A DNA stretch of 64,000 bases from Clostridiales bacterium. GTDB taxonomy: Bacteria; Bacillota; Clostridia; Oscillospirales; Oscillospiraceae. The stretch covers positions 1-64,000 of the forward strand of contig SFHQ01000001.1 in the NCBI GenBank assembly GCA_004556345.1, written 5' to 3'. A program made the position numbers and the translations under genes. Positions 8,867 to 19,159 of the stretch are shown piece after piece; the stretch's first letter is position 1, and the number at the start of each line of letters is the position of its first letter. The notes beneath the pieces were generated by a model. That model worked only from the letters and a program-made list of their open reading frames with translations. It had not been told where the DNA came from and ran no database searches.

Positions 8867-8955
8867 TGTTTGTTCATAGTTTATTCATAATCCTTTGATA
8901 GAATCAGGACACTTAAATTGTACGTTTTCTAACAATCTCCACGGAGGACTTCCCT

Positions 8956-10353
8956 ATGATGAAAAAACACACCCGCGTTCTGGCCCTGGGCCTGACTTGC
9001 ACGGCCCTACTCTCCCTGGCCACTCCTGCCATGGCCGCCCGCCAGAACAGCAGCACAACCCCCATCTCCGCGTCCGGCACCACGTCTGTGACCATCCCCT
9101 CGGACGGCACCCTCGCCTTCTCCCAGATCGGAGAACGGGTAAAAGCAAATAATCTCACCCTGAAAGCCGCGGAAGAGAGCCTCAAGCAGGCGAAGGCGAT
9201 GGATTGGGATGACGCCATTGATGAGATGGAGGACGCGATTGATAACTTGGATATTCAAATTTCCCAGTTAATCAATGGTTCTTCTTACCAGCTAGAAGCT
9301 GCCAACAAAGCATTAACAGAGTCTCTTGGTAAAGTTTCTGTCTCAGAAGGAACCATTAGTAATCTTCCTAATGTTATTAAAAATACAATTACTGTTAGCA
9401 CATTGCAAACACTTTCTGAATATGGAAAAATACAGGCTGAAAGCCTAAAAGCTAGCAAGGAATCTCTGGAAGATCAACTGGATGATCTGAAAGAGCAGAA
9501 GCAGGACTACCAGAAGACCCTGAAAGACACGGAGCGTCAAATCGACTATGCCGCCGACCAGACGATCTCCGGGGCAGAGTCTCTCTACCTGACCATCCTG
9601 TCCACCCAGCTTCAGCTGGATGGGCTGAAAAACAACACGCTGGCCAGCACCCAGCGGTCTTTGAAAGAGATCGAGCTGCGCTATCAGCTGGGGCAGGTCT
9701 CCAAGCTGACCCTGACGCAGGTACAGAACGGGTATGAGAGTCTGGCGTCTTCTATCACCAGCCTGGAAAACACCGTTTCTACGCTGTACAGCTCCCTGCA
9801 ATCCCTGATGGGCGACGTGCCCACAGGCAAGCTGCAGTTGCTGGACACCCCTTCTGTGACAGCCAACGAGCTGTCTTATCTGAACTATGCTTCTGACTTA
9901 GCCAAGGCCAAGGAGAAGAGTTACACGCTCTATACTGCGGACCGCGCCGTGGAAGATGCAGAGGACGCCATGAACGATGCCCGCCGGGATGAGGGCAAAA
10001 ACAGCTATCAGTATAAGATGGCAGAGTATGCATATCAGTCCTCTATCTATAAAAAGGATGCGGCGGTGGCCAACTTTGAAGCCTCCTTCCTGAACCTCTA
10101 CAAGGCCATTGCCCCGGCGCAGACGGCGCTGGCGGCAAAGCAGAGTGCGCTGGCCTATGAGCAGCAGATGTATGCTGTGGCCGAGAAGAAGTATCAGCTG
10201 GGGAATCTCTCCGCCAACGCCTTGCAGGATGCGAAGGATACGTTGGACAGCGCCCAGCGGGACGTGGAGGCGGCACAGCTGGATCTGTTTACGGCGTACC
10301 ACAGCTACGACCAGGCCGTGAAGCTGGGGCTGGTCTCCAGCAGCAACGGATAA
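8956..10353 (+). CDS. TolC-family (outer-membrane-efflux-like) exported protein
   Basis: The 465-residue protein begins with a Sec signal peptide (MMKKHTRVLALGL..., cleavage near ATPAMA-AR). Long amphipathic, Ala/Leu/Gln/Glu-rich helices follow, arranged in two similar halves, with the LEIRYQLGQVSKL-like and EKKYQLGNLSANAL segments typical of the TolC/OEP family. In diderms TolC forms an outer-membrane export channel; in Gram-positive bacteria the role of these proteins is not established. No ABC, MFP or RND partner is adjacent. Bases 9241-9480 (residues about 96-175) are about 35% GC, against 50-58% in the immediate flanks, suggesting a mosaic origin. GGAGG lies 8 bases before ATG 8956. Confidence 0.75.
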   Translation: MMKKHTRVLALGLTCTALLSLATPAMAARQNSSTTPISASGTTSVTIPSDGTLAFSQIGERVKANNLTLKAAEESLKQAKAMDWDDAIDEMEDAIDNLDIQISQLINGSSYQLEAANKALTESLGKVSVSEGTISNLPNVIKNTITVSTLQTLSEYGKIQAESLKASKESLEDQLDDLKEQKQDYQKTLKDTERQIDYAADQTISGAESLYLTILSTQLQLDGLKNNTLASTQRSLKEIELRYQLGQVSKLTLTQVQNGYESLASSITSLENTVSTLYSSLQSLMGDVPTGKLQLLDTPSVTANELSYLNYASDLAKAKEKSYTLYTADRAVEDAEDAMNDARRDEGKNSYQYKMAEYAYQSSIYKKDAAVANFEASFLNLYKAIAPAQTALAAKQSALAYEQQMYAVAEKKYQLGNLSANALQDAKDTLDSAQRDVEAAQLDLFTAYHSYDQAVKLGLVSSSNG

Positions 10354-10554
10354 GGGCCACTTGCAGCTTTATCAGGCGGTTTGTTCAAAAAACGTTCATA
10401 ATTCGGAGGGAGAATTCATAATTTATCCATATCATTCCAATATTTTGGTCACAATTCCCCTGTACTATATAGCCTGTAAGCAGCAGAGATCAAAAACCTT
10501 CTGACTTAACTTACACACTCTCTTTTCTCTCTCTTTTCTCTCTTTTCAAAAAAG

Positions 10555-10594
10555 AACCGGCAACGATTTGGGAAGTCGTTGCCGGTTTCTTTTT
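10555..10594 (+). terminator. terminator in the intergenic region after the TolC-like gene
   Basis: AACCGGCAACGA pairs with TCGTTGCCGGTT around a 9-base loop, followed by TCTTTTT. It lies 200 bases after the TolC-like stop, so it ends either that transcript or a separate short RNA. Confidence 0.85.
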
Positions 10595-10727
10595 CCCCAT
10601 GTTCCAAATGATATAACAGTAATTTCTCGTGCAAACATTTTCGGGTAATTTTTCCATTCTCTTCCTATTTTTGGTTTGGAGAACGTAAAAAAATTTCGAC
10701 TTTTCGTTAAAAATGTCGGCATTCCCG

Positions 10728-10767
10728 TTGATTTTTTATGGGTGGTGTGGTAATGTGTACCTGTACA
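10728..10767 (+). promoter_or_regulatory. candidate promoter and operator of the acyl-CoA dehydrogenase gene
   Basis: TTGATT at 10728-10733 and an extended -10 (TGG-TAATGT, hexamer 10751-10756) are 17 bases apart. The inverted repeat TGTAC-CT-GTACA at 10756-10767 overlaps the end of the -10 and the expected start site, a common place for a repressor operator. Confidence 0.4.
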
Positions 10768-10876
10768 TTTCTCCTTGGCCGGAAACGATTGTCGAGATTC
10801 CTGTCGTCCGTGACAGCGCTTTCAGTCAAGCAAGTCTAATTGGCTTCTGTCAATGAAAAAAGGAGACAATACCGTT

Positions 10877-12019
10877 ATGAATTTTGAACTGAACGAACAG
10901 CAGCTTTCCATCCAAAAGATGGCCCGCGACTTTACCGAGAAAAAGGTCGCACCCAAGGTCCTGGAGCGGGACGAGACCCGCGAGTATGACCGCAGCCTGT
11001 ATGAAGACCTGTGCAGCATGGGCTTCATCGGCCTGCCCTATGAAAAGGAATATGGCGGCGAGGGCCTGGGCTATATGGAGTACGCTCTGGCCATCGAGGA
11101 GATCTCTAAGGTCGACCCCTCCCTGTCCGTGTCCTTCTCCGTGGCAACCTCTCTGTACGGCGGCAGCCTGCACTTCTCCAAGGCCACCGATGAGCAGCTC
11201 AAGCGCTTCCTGCCCCCTGTCCTGAAGGGCAACCACCTGGGTTCCTTCGGCCTGACCGAGCACACCGCCGGCTCCGACGTCAGCGGCATGCTGACCTTTG
11301 CCGAGCGCAAGGGCGATGAATACATCATCAACGGCAGCAAGTGCTTCATCACCAACGGCCCTCTGTCTGATTACTTCGCCGTCTACGCTCTGACCGACCG
11401 CGAGCTGGGCCCCAAGAGCATGGCTACCTTTGTCGTGGAGAAGAACACCCCGGGCTTCACCATCGGCGCCCGCCACAACACCATGGGCATCCGCAGCGCC
11501 ATGGTCAGCGAGCTGCACTTCACCGACGTGCATGTGCCCGTGGCCAACATGATCTCTCCTCCTGGCGAGGGCTTCCACACCGCACTGAAGACCCTGGACG
11601 GCGGCCGCATCGGCATCGCTTCCCAGGCTCTGGGCATCGCAGAGGGCGCTTTCGAGATCGCTCGGAAGTACCTGATGGAGCGCAAGCAGTTCAAGAAGCC
11701 TCTGTACAAGAACCAGCACCTGTCCTTCCGTATGGTCGATCTGGCCACCCAGATCGAGATGGCCAAGTACATCGTGTACAAGGCAGCCTGCGACAAGGAC
11801 GCTGGCAAGCCCTTCTCCCTCTCCGCCGCTAAGGCCAAGATGATCGCCGCTGAGACTGCCATGAAGGTCACCACCGATGCAGTCCAGATGCTGGGCGGCA
11901 ACGGTTTCATGAAGGAGTACCACGTCGAGCGCCTGATGCGCGACGCCAAGATCACCCAGATCTATGAGGGTACCACCGAGATCCAGAAGATCGTTCTGTC
12001 CAAGCAGCTGTTCGTTTGA
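10877..12019 (+). CDS. Short-chain acyl-CoA dehydrogenase (butyryl-CoA dehydrogenase type)
   Basis: The 380-residue FAD enzyme oxidises short-chain acyl-CoA or, in clostridia, reduces crotonyl-CoA to butyryl-CoA with electron-transfer flavoprotein. N-terminal helical, central beta (FGLTEHTAGSDVSG, which binds FAD) and C-terminal helical domains are in the normal order. The catalytic base is the Glu in IYEGTTEIQ near the C-terminus, as in butyryl-CoA dehydrogenases. I start at ATG 10877 behind AAAAGGAGA; an ATG at 10853 upstream has no site. Unusually for a bcd gene, no etfAB, crt, hbd or thl is adjacent; it is a single-gene unit with its own terminator. Exact chain-length specificity is not shown by sequence. 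Confidence 0.9.
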   Translation: MNFELNEQQLSIQKMARDFTEKKVAPKVLERDETREYDRSLYEDLCSMGFIGLPYEKEYGGEGLGYMEYALAIEEISKVDPSLSVSFSVATSLYGGSLHFSKATDEQLKRFLPPVLKGNHLGSFGLTEHTAGSDVSGMLTFAERKGDEYIINGSKCFITNGPLSDYFAVYALTDRELGPKSMATFVVEKNTPGFTIGARHNTMGIRSAMVSELHFTDVHVPVANMISPPGEGFHTALKTLDGGRIGIASQALGIAEGAFEIARKYLMERKQFKKPLYKNQHLSFRMVDLATQIEMAKYIVYKAACDKDAGKPFSLSAAKAKMIAAETAMKVTTDAVQMLGGNGFMKEYHVERLMRDAKITQIYEGTTEIQKIVLSKQLFV

Positions 12020-12050
12020 TTCCTGTTTCGTCAGTTCCGTAAATAATATC

Positions 12051-12086
12051 ATCCGCCGGACTTCATAAGAGGTCCGGCGGATTTTT
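12051..12086 (+). terminator. terminator after acyl-CoA dehydrogenase gene
   Basis: ATCCGCCGGAC pairs with GTCCGGCGGAT around a 10-base loop, followed by TTTTG. Confidence 0.88.
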
Positions 12087-12101
12087 GTCCTGCTTTTTTG
12101 C

Positions 12102-12141
12102 AAAAATTTCCCTGTCCGCTTTCGACAGACAGGGAAATTTT
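12102..12141 (-). terminator. terminator of the YwlG-like gene
   Basis: AAAATTTCCCTGTC and GACAGGGAAATTTT form a 13-14 bp stem. On the minus strand the right-hand arm ends in a U-run. It faces the + strand terminator just to its left, insulating convergent genes. Confidence 0.85.
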
Positions 12142-12153
12142 CATCCAGTGATT

Positions 12154-12699
12154 TTATTTAAGGTCTTCGTCATAGACCGCCCGGTTGCCACCGATGAACT
12201 TGGGGCGCACACGGGCTGCCAAAACCATGGCCTCGCCGATGCGATTCTGGGTCAGGCGGACGGGTACAGCAACCTTTTTCAGGTGCATCCCGATGAGGGT
12301 GCCGCCGATGTCCAGGCCGGCATCCGCCCGGATCTCCTCCAGGGCCACAGGATGCTGGAAGCCGTGATACGCCGCCGTGGCAAACGAACCGCCTGCCTTA
12401 GGCTGGGGCACCACGTTGCAGATGTCCGCGCCGGGAACGGCTTCGGCCTCCACGATGATGGCCCGGTTCAGATGCTCACAGCACTGGGCAGCCAAATAGA
12501 TGCCCTGAGGCTGGAGGGCTTCCTGGATCCCTTCATAAATGGCCTGGCCCAGCTCCGGGCTGGAGTAGCTGCCGACTTTATGACCGGTAACTTCGCTGGT
12601 GGAGCAGCCCACCACTAGGATCTGGCCCTTCCGCAGTTTTGCCACCTGACAAATCTCCAGGGCGGCGGCCTTGGCCTCGTTCCGGACTTGCTCTAACAT
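12154..12699 (-). CDS. TIGR01440 / UPF0340 family protein (YwlG-like)
   Basis: The 181-residue protein matches the B. subtilis YwlG family in length and in motifs such as ILVVGCSTSEVTGHKVG, GIYLAAQCCEHLNRA and DIGGTLIGMHLKKVAVPVR. The family is cytoplasmic and of unknown function. I start at ATG 12699, preceded by GAGGTG with a six-base spacer; the longer frame from 12771 gives an unrelated N-terminus. It is a single gene between convergent terminators and the threonine/serine exporter genes. Confidence 0.85.
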   Translation of the reverse strand: MLEQVRNEAKAAALEICQVAKLRKGQILVVGCSTSEVTGHKVGSYSSPELGQAIYEGIQEALQPQGIYLAAQCCEHLNRAIIVEAEAVPGADICNVVPQPKAGGSFATAAYHGFQHPVALEEIRADAGLDIGGTLIGMHLKKVAVPVRLTQNRIGEAMVLAARVRPKFIGGNRAVYDEDLK

Positions 12700-12824
12700 A
12701 TACAACACCTCGACGCAATTTGATGGTTTACTGGTAGGAACAGGCCAAGATCCTGTTCCCGCAAGTTTCATTATAGCGTCCCTTAGCCTTTTGAATAGGG
12801 CCAGACGAAAAAAATTTTATAGGG

Positions 12825-13328
12825 TCAGTTTTGATCTGTTCTCCTCGGATGCCGGCGTGTTTTGCGGGACAGGCGACGTTTCCTGTGTCGGTTGCTCCAC
12901 ATGAGCAGACGGACGATCTCTGATGCGATCAAAATACCGACCCCGATCCCCAGGGCCACCAGCCCCGCTTCCTTCCCCTTTTGAAAAAACGTGTCCATAT
13001 CTTCTTGGATCAAGGCGCTCATCGAATAATACAGCGCCCCGCCGGGGAGCTGGGGCACGATGCCGGGGAGCAGGAAGATGAGGGCCGGAGCCTTTCGCAC
13101 GCGGGCCAGGGCCTCTGACCAAAAGCAGACGGCCATCGAAGAGACGAGGGCAGCCAAAAACACGCCCCCGCCCCCATGCAGCACCAACAGGTAAATGAGC
13201 CAGGACAGCGCCCCGCCCAGAGTCGCCAGCAGCAGATGCTTGGGCCGGACAAAGAAGAACAGGGCAAAGCCCAAGGTACCCAGCGCCCCACAGAAGATCT
13301 GTAAGGCCCCTTGCTGTAAACTCACCAT
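12825..13328 (-). CDS. Threonine/serine exporter, YjjB-like (DUF3815) half
   Basis: The 167-residue membrane protein has four to five hydrophobic helices and the family segment APALIFLLPGIVPQLPGG. It corresponds to the C-terminal membrane half of ThrE; in many bacteria ThrE is split into YjjP and YjjB, which together export small amino acids or succinate. The ATG at 13328 overlaps the stop of the partner gene (ATGGTGA), so the two are coupled. The long upstream frame to 13571 overlaps the partner and is not used. A basic, Arg/Lys-rich tail follows the last helix. Confidence 0.85.
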   Translation of the reverse strand: MVSLQQGALQIFCGALGTLGFALFFFVRPKHLLLATLGGALSWLIYLLVLHGGGGVFLAALVSSMAVCFWSEALARVRKAPALIFLLPGIVPQLPGGALYYSMSALIQEDMDTFFQKGKEAGLVALGIGVGILIASEIVRLLMWSNRHRKRRLSRKTRRHPRRTDQN

Positions 13329-14122
13329 GCCAGCTGCCCTCCTAACATCAGAGAAACGACGTAGCCCACGGCGATGGCCGCTGCAATGAGCATAGCCTCG
13401 ACCAGACGCCAGATGCCAGTCAGAATATCGGAGTAGAAAAATTCTCGCACGCCCTTGACCATGGTCAGCCCCGGAATGAAGATCATGATATCCCCGATCA
13501 ATACCATATCTAGGTTCACGCCAAACCCAATGGCAACACAGCCCTGGGCCAACAAGCCAGATAGGAAGCAAGCTACGGTGGTGTAGATGATCCGGTTTTG
13601 ATGGTGCAACCGGCGGACCTGGGACATGAGATAGATCACAAAGCCAATAAAACCGGAAGACAGACCATCTAACAGCACTCCGCCAAAGAAAATGGCGAAG
13701 GCCCCGGCCCCCAGAATATAGCCCAACAGCTCACGCCAGGACCAACGGGTCGAGGGCCGTCTTAAGCTCAGCGGCAGGTCTGCCAGCTCCGGCGTAAACG
13801 CACAGATATAGCGGGCCGCAGCGTTGAGGGTCTCCAGGCGCTCCAGGTCCGTACCAATTTTATCGGGCAAGATCATACAGGTGCTGGTATAATGCTCCCC
13901 CGTGGGGGTCTTGACGGTAACGGCTGCCTGGCTGGCGATCACATGGGCGTCCAAGACCTCCAGGCCATAGGCCCGGAAGATGCGTGCCATCGTGTTTTCT
14001 GTGCGCCAGGCTTCCGCACCGCACTCCATCATCTGACGGCCGACATCCAATGTATATTCCACCAGGTCTTCCAGCTGCGCCCTGGTCAGGGCAGGCGGCT
14101 TGGGCTGCTGATCGGGTCCCAT
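13322..14122 (-). CDS. Threonine/serine exporter, YjjP-like (DUF1212) half
   Basis: The 266-residue protein has a soluble N-terminal domain (about 1-125; LVEYTLDVGRQMMECGAEAWRTE is the family signature) followed by about five transmembrane helices including FIPGLTMVKGVREF. It is the N-terminal half of split ThrE. I start at ATG 14122 behind AAGGAAGGAA; the upstream extension to 14239 overlaps the promoter. With the next gene it probably forms one membrane exporter. Substrate assignment rests on family only. Confidence 0.85.
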   Translation of the reverse strand: MGPDQQPKPPALTRAQLEDLVEYTLDVGRQMMECGAEAWRTENTMARIFRAYGLEVLDAHVIASQAAVTVKTPTGEHYTSTCMILPDKIGTDLERLETLNAAARYICAFTPELADLPLSLRRPSTRWSWRELLGYILGAGAFAIFFGGVLLDGLSSGFIGFVIYLMSQVRRLHHQNRIIYTTVACFLSGLLAQGCVAIGFGVNLDMVLIGDIMIFIPGLTMVKGVREFFYSDILTGIWRLVEAMLIAAAIAVGYVVSLMLGGQLAW

Positions 14123-14186
14123 ACGCTTCCTTCCTTTCGTTTGCTTTGTCCCAAAGGGACAGACATTGATGCTCTTATATTTGCCC

Positions 14187-14215
14187 ATCTTACCGCCATT
14201 CACTGGGAATTGCAA
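14187..14215 (-). promoter_or_regulatory. candidate sigma-A promoter of the split ThrE genes
   Basis: Read on the minus strand, TTGCAA (14210-14215) and TAAGAT (14187-14192) are 17 bases apart. A GTCCC-N3-GGGAC hairpin (14149-14161) lies in the resulting leader just before the ribosome site. Confidence 0.5.
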
Positions 14216-14285
14216 GAGACGAAGCCCACAGAAAGCCACGCTACACCCACGGATTTTTTAGGGGTCGCACCAGGAAATTCTGCTG

Positions 14286-14314
14286 TTGACGAAGTCAGCC
14301 GTGTCCTTTACAAT
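14286..14314 (+). promoter_or_regulatory. sigma-A promoter of the DUF975 gene
   Basis: TTGACG at 14286-14291 and TACAAT at 14309-14314 have a 17-base spacer. The leader to the ATG at 14362 is about 40 bases. Confidence 0.75.
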
Positions 14315-14361
14315 GAGTTTGAGAATGGAGGCAACTCCAAACTATGACAAGGAGGGATCCT

Positions 14362-15156
14362 ATGCAACCGATCTGGAACCGCGCCCAGTTCAAACAAACG
14401 GGCAAGGATACATTTCTGAGCAATTACTGGCCATTCGTCGGGGTCTGCGTTTTGCTGGCTCTGCTCTCCGGGGACCTGTTCAGCCTTCAGCTTCAACAAA
14501 TCTCTCGTGAGCTTGTGTCCAACAGCATTCTGATCTACGATGACCCTTCCCTGGGGAACGCAGTGGCGTATGGAGCACAGCTGCTCTCCCCCTATCTTGC
14601 GCCTTTCGTAGCAGGCAGCCTGCTCCTCTCCCTGTTGGTGGTGTTCCCGCTTCAGGTTGGGGCCAGCCGTTTCTTTCTGGAGAGCAGACCAGGATATAAG
14701 GCCCCCTTCCAGCGCATCGGCCATGGTTTTGTGGAGAACTATGGCAACGTGTTCCTGACGGGCCTGTTCAAATGGCTCTTCACCCTGCTCTGGTCGCTGC
14801 TCTTCCTCATTCCCGGCATCATCCGAAGCTTTGGTTACTTCGCCGTGCCGTATATCCTGGCAGAAAACCCGAATCTGGACCACAGCCGGGCCTTGCAGCT
14901 GAGTTTGCAGATGACCAAAGGATACAAATGGGACATCTTTGTCTTAGAGCTGAGCTTTTTGGGCTGGTTCCTGCTGAGCGGGGTCAGCTTCAACATTGCG
15001 GGCATTTTCTATGTGAACCCCTACTATCAGGCAACTCTGGCGGAGGCATACCGCTTCCTGCGGGAAAACGCCATGGCAAACGGCTACACAAACAGCTCTG
15101 AGCTGCCTGGGGCACAGCCTCCCCTGTGGAGCGGCGGAACGGGGGTGGGCCTGTGA
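14362..15156 (+). CDS. DUF975 family integral membrane protein
   Basis: The 264-residue protein has about five to six transmembrane segments. Family features are the N-terminal soluble stretch ending FLSNYWPFVGVCVLLAL, the loop QVGASRFFLESR, IPGIIRSFGYFAVPYILAENP, and a C-terminal YYQATLAEAYRFLR. DUF975 proteins are common in Firmicutes and have no established function. ATG 14362 follows AAGGAGGG. Its stop overlaps the GTG of the lipoprotein gene by four bases, so the two form an operon behind the promoter at 14286. Confidence 0.85.
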   Translation: MQPIWNRAQFKQTGKDTFLSNYWPFVGVCVLLALLSGDLFSLQLQQISRELVSNSILIYDDPSLGNAVAYGAQLLSPYLAPFVAGSLLLSLLVVFPLQVGASRFFLESRPGYKAPFQRIGHGFVENYGNVFLTGLFKWLFTLLWSLLFLIPGIIRSFGYFAVPYILAENPNLDHSRALQLSLQMTKGYKWDIFVLELSFLGWFLLSGVSFNIAGIFYVNPYYQATLAEAYRFLRENAMANGYTNSSELPGAQPPLWSGGTGVGL

Positions 15157-16001
15157 AGCGCATCCTCTTCTGCCTGGCTCTGTTGGCCGCGTTTACATTG
15201 TCTGCCTGTGGAACGCAACCCACTGCGCCGGAAGACGCCGCCGTCCCTATGGAGGGCGACGGCACACCGCAGTATGAAGCCAGCAACCCCTTGGCCAATC
15301 ATCTGGATCGCTCCAACCTGACGGACGAAACGGTCTCCAACGCCACACAAAATTTGAACCTGGAAGCGGAGGACAGCGGCGTGAGCGCCAAGCTCCAGCA
15401 AGCGATGGGCGGCCCGAATCTGCTGTACCTAAGCCTGGAAGTGACCTATCCTGACACCGTGGAGCATTTGGAGCTGATGGACCACGCCCCCGTCTTCACG
15501 CTGAACGGCGTCGGCCAGGCCACAGAGGATAACAGCATCGCCGGGATCGGCAGCTCTTGGGGCTGTGACCCGGACAGCACGACCATCACCTATTTACTTA
15601 CGGCAGAATCGCCCCAGGCTCTGCTGACCCCCGGGCAGGAGGTCACCCTCCGCATGGAAGAGGCGGCCACAGGGGCAGACCTCTCGTTTTCCTGGACGAT
15701 CACAAATCAGACGCCCTGCCAGACCATCTCCCTACAGGATGCGGCAGGAAACGCTGTGGGCAGCGCAGTCCTCTCCCCCTTTGCCCTCTCCGCCTCGTTT
15801 GAGCCAACCGGCGAAGATATTTTGGATCTGATGGGCGGCCTTGTCCTGCTGGATCGGAATGGGAATCAGCTGACCCCCAACGAATCTGCTGAAAACTCCA
15901 GCACAGATCGCCAGGAATTATTTTTCATTTTCTATTCCCCCGTGATGGTCGATCAGGTCAGCCAGGTGAAAATCGGCACACTGTCCGGCACCGTTTCCTG
16001 A
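15153..16001 (+). CDS. Putative lipoprotein of unknown function
   Basis: The 282-residue protein starts with a lipoprotein signal peptide, VKRILFCLALLAAFTLSAC, with the lipobox LSAC; the Cys would be lipidated and anchor it to the outer face of the membrane. The rest is rich in Thr, Asp and Gly and looks like one or two beta-sandwich domains; I do not recognise a family. Start GTG 15153 overlaps the upstream TGA (GTGA), placing it in an operon with the DUF975 membrane protein, which suggests a shared envelope role. An earlier GTG at 15126 would put charged residues before the signal and is less likely. Confidence 0.75.
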   Translation: MKRILFCLALLAAFTLSACGTQPTAPEDAAVPMEGDGTPQYEASNPLANHLDRSNLTDETVSNATQNLNLEAEDSGVSAKLQQAMGGPNLLYLSLEVTYPDTVEHLELMDHAPVFTLNGVGQATEDNSIAGIGSSWGCDPDSTTITYLLTAESPQALLTPGQEVTLRMEEAATGADLSFSWTITNQTPCQTISLQDAAGNAVGSAVLSPFALSASFEPTGEDILDLMGGLVLLDRNGNQLTPNESAENSSTDRQELFFIFYSPVMVDQVSQVKIGTLSGTVS

Positions 16002-16013
16002 CCAAAGTAAAAC

Positions 16014-16046
16014 GCAAAAAAGCCGCCCAGTCGGGCGGCTTTTTGC
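16014..16046. terminator. bidirectional terminator between lipoprotein gene and rpoD
   Basis: AAAAAAGCCGCCC-AGTC-GGGCGGCTTTTT is symmetrical, with A-run and T-run on either side, so it can end the + strand lipoprotein transcript and the minus strand rpoD transcript. Confidence 0.9.
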
Positions 16047-16062
16047 ATACGCAACTAGAAAC

Positions 16063-17366
<1,304 letters not shown>

Positions 17367-17370
<4 letters not shown>

Positions 17371-19127
17371 CCATCTCCTTGTGATATGCTTTTTTTCTTT
17401 CGATATGTGTCACGCGCGGCCAAAAGCACCGCTTCGTCGTTGGTATTCTGCCGCCGCATGGCTTCCCGCTCGATCACCGCGCGGTAGTCTATCATGGCGG
17501 CGGCGCTGTGTTCCATGGCCACAGGCTGGCCCAGGATATGGGCCAGCAAGGTGATCTCCTCCCCTTCCAGCTCCCCCTCCAGAGCGCCCAGCTGCAAAGA
17601 GCGGCCCTGGGAGAGGTGCCCCAGCAAGATCCCGTAGATCTTCCCTAAGACAGGGGAAGAAAACTGGCTGGGTTCCAGGCCCTGGGTCTGGGAGACCAAG
17701 GAGCCATCCAGCATCAGCAGGCGTAAGATCCCCTCTTCGGCGCGGGCAGAACGGGGGTTCTCATAGCGCAGCTGGCGGTTTTTCGGCTGGATCTGGTTGA
17801 CGGGGATCATCTCCCGTCGGGTCTGTTTTTTCTTGGCGGTTCGCAGGCGAATATCGCGGACCCGCTGGATCTCTTGCAGCAGGGCAGACTTCCCGATCCC
17901 GGTGATCTCGGAGAGCTGCCCGGCATAGACCTCCCGCTCGACCGGGCTGTCTAACTGGGCCAAGATCTCCGCACCCGCCCGGGCAAACTCTGTTTTTTGG
18001 ACCGGGTCGCTCAGATCATAGTTGCTTTGCAGCTGGCGGAGGTTATACTCCACATAATTTTCCGACTGATCCAGCAGGCGGGAAAAGGCGTCCGGGCCAT
18101 ACTTCTTCAAAAACTCATCCGGGTCTTTGGCCCCCGTTACCCGGAGGACGCGGACCTTCAGGCCCGTCTTTTCCAGCATGGGAATGGCCCGGTTGGCCGC
18201 CTGGATGCCTGCGCTGTCGGCGTCGTAACAGATGACGACCTCTTTGGTAAAGCGGGACAGGAGCTTGGCGTGGTCCGCCGTGAGGGCCGTGCCCAAGCTG
18301 GCCACCGCGCAGTCAAAGCCACTCTGGTAGAGGGAAATGGTATCCATATATCCCTCGGTCAGAATGATGCGGCCCAGCTTCGTGTTTTTTGCCAGGTTCA
18401 GGGCAAAGAGATTGCGGCTTTTATTGAAAACCACGCTATCCGGGGAGTTGAGATACTTTGGCGTCCCATCTCCCAGCACGCGGCCGCCAAAGCCGATCAC
18501 ATCCCCCCGCAGGTCGATGATGGGGAACATGACCCGGTTGCGAAAGCGGTCGTAGATCGCGCCCTTTTGGTTGCTCACGGCAAGGCCTGCGTCCAGCAGG
18601 TCCCGTTTGTCATACCCCTTCTGGGCCATGGCCTTGAGTAAGCTGTCCCAGCTCTCCGGGGCGAAGCCCAGGCCAAAGCGGGTGATGATCTGTTTCGATA
18701 ACCCACGGCGGCGTAAGTAATCCAACCCAGCTTGTCCCACAGGCGAAACCAGCTGGCTGTGGAAGAAGCGGGCCACCTCTTTGTTGAGGCTCAGCAGACG
18801 GGTACGCTTGCGGCGGTTGCCCTCATCCATCTCCCCTTCCGGGAACTCCATCCCTGCGCGTTTGGCCAGAAGACGCATGGCGTCTAAAAAGGGCAGGTTC
18901 TCTACGTCCATAATGAAGGAGATCACCCCGCCCCCCTTGCCGCAGCCGAAGCAGTGGTAGAGCTGGCGGTCGGGCAGAACGTGGAAGGACGGCGTTTTCT
19001 CCCCATGAAAAGGGCACAGGCCCCAATAGCTGCCGCCTTTTGGCGTGAGGGTCACATAGTCTGAGACGATGTCCAAAATATCGCTGCGTGCAATGAGTTC
19101 GTCCTTAAAGGACGCTGGGATCGCCAT
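17367..19127 (-). CDS. dnaG: DNA primase
   Basis: The 586-residue enzyme makes RNA primers at the replication fork. The CHC2 zinc ribbon has ligands C38, H41, C59 and C62 (CPFH...CFGC). The catalytic core and Toprim domain follow (LTEGYMDTISL, with acidic CYDADSAG), then a C-terminal helicase-interaction region. ATG 19127 is preceded by GGAGGGAGGA. It sits between dgt and rpoD and is coupled to rpoD. Confidence 0.96.
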
Positions 19128-19159
19128 CGCTCCTCCCTCCCTTCTGCCGGCGCATGGCG

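Larger units (their letters stand above)
10354..10850. other. 500-base AT-rich intergenic region
   Basis: No gene is visible. It holds two copies of TTCATAATT near 10393-10421, a long C/T tract (about 10520-10546), a strong terminator at 10555-10594, and the promoter region of the acyl-CoA dehydrogenase gene. A TTGGTC/TATATA pair near 10445-10471 has poor (15-base) spacing but could start a short RNA ending at the terminator. Confidence 0.4.

Noticed and set aside
12825..13571. Longer YjjB frame from 13571
   Set aside because: It overlaps the YjjP gene out of frame; the coupled ATG at 13328 fits the family.
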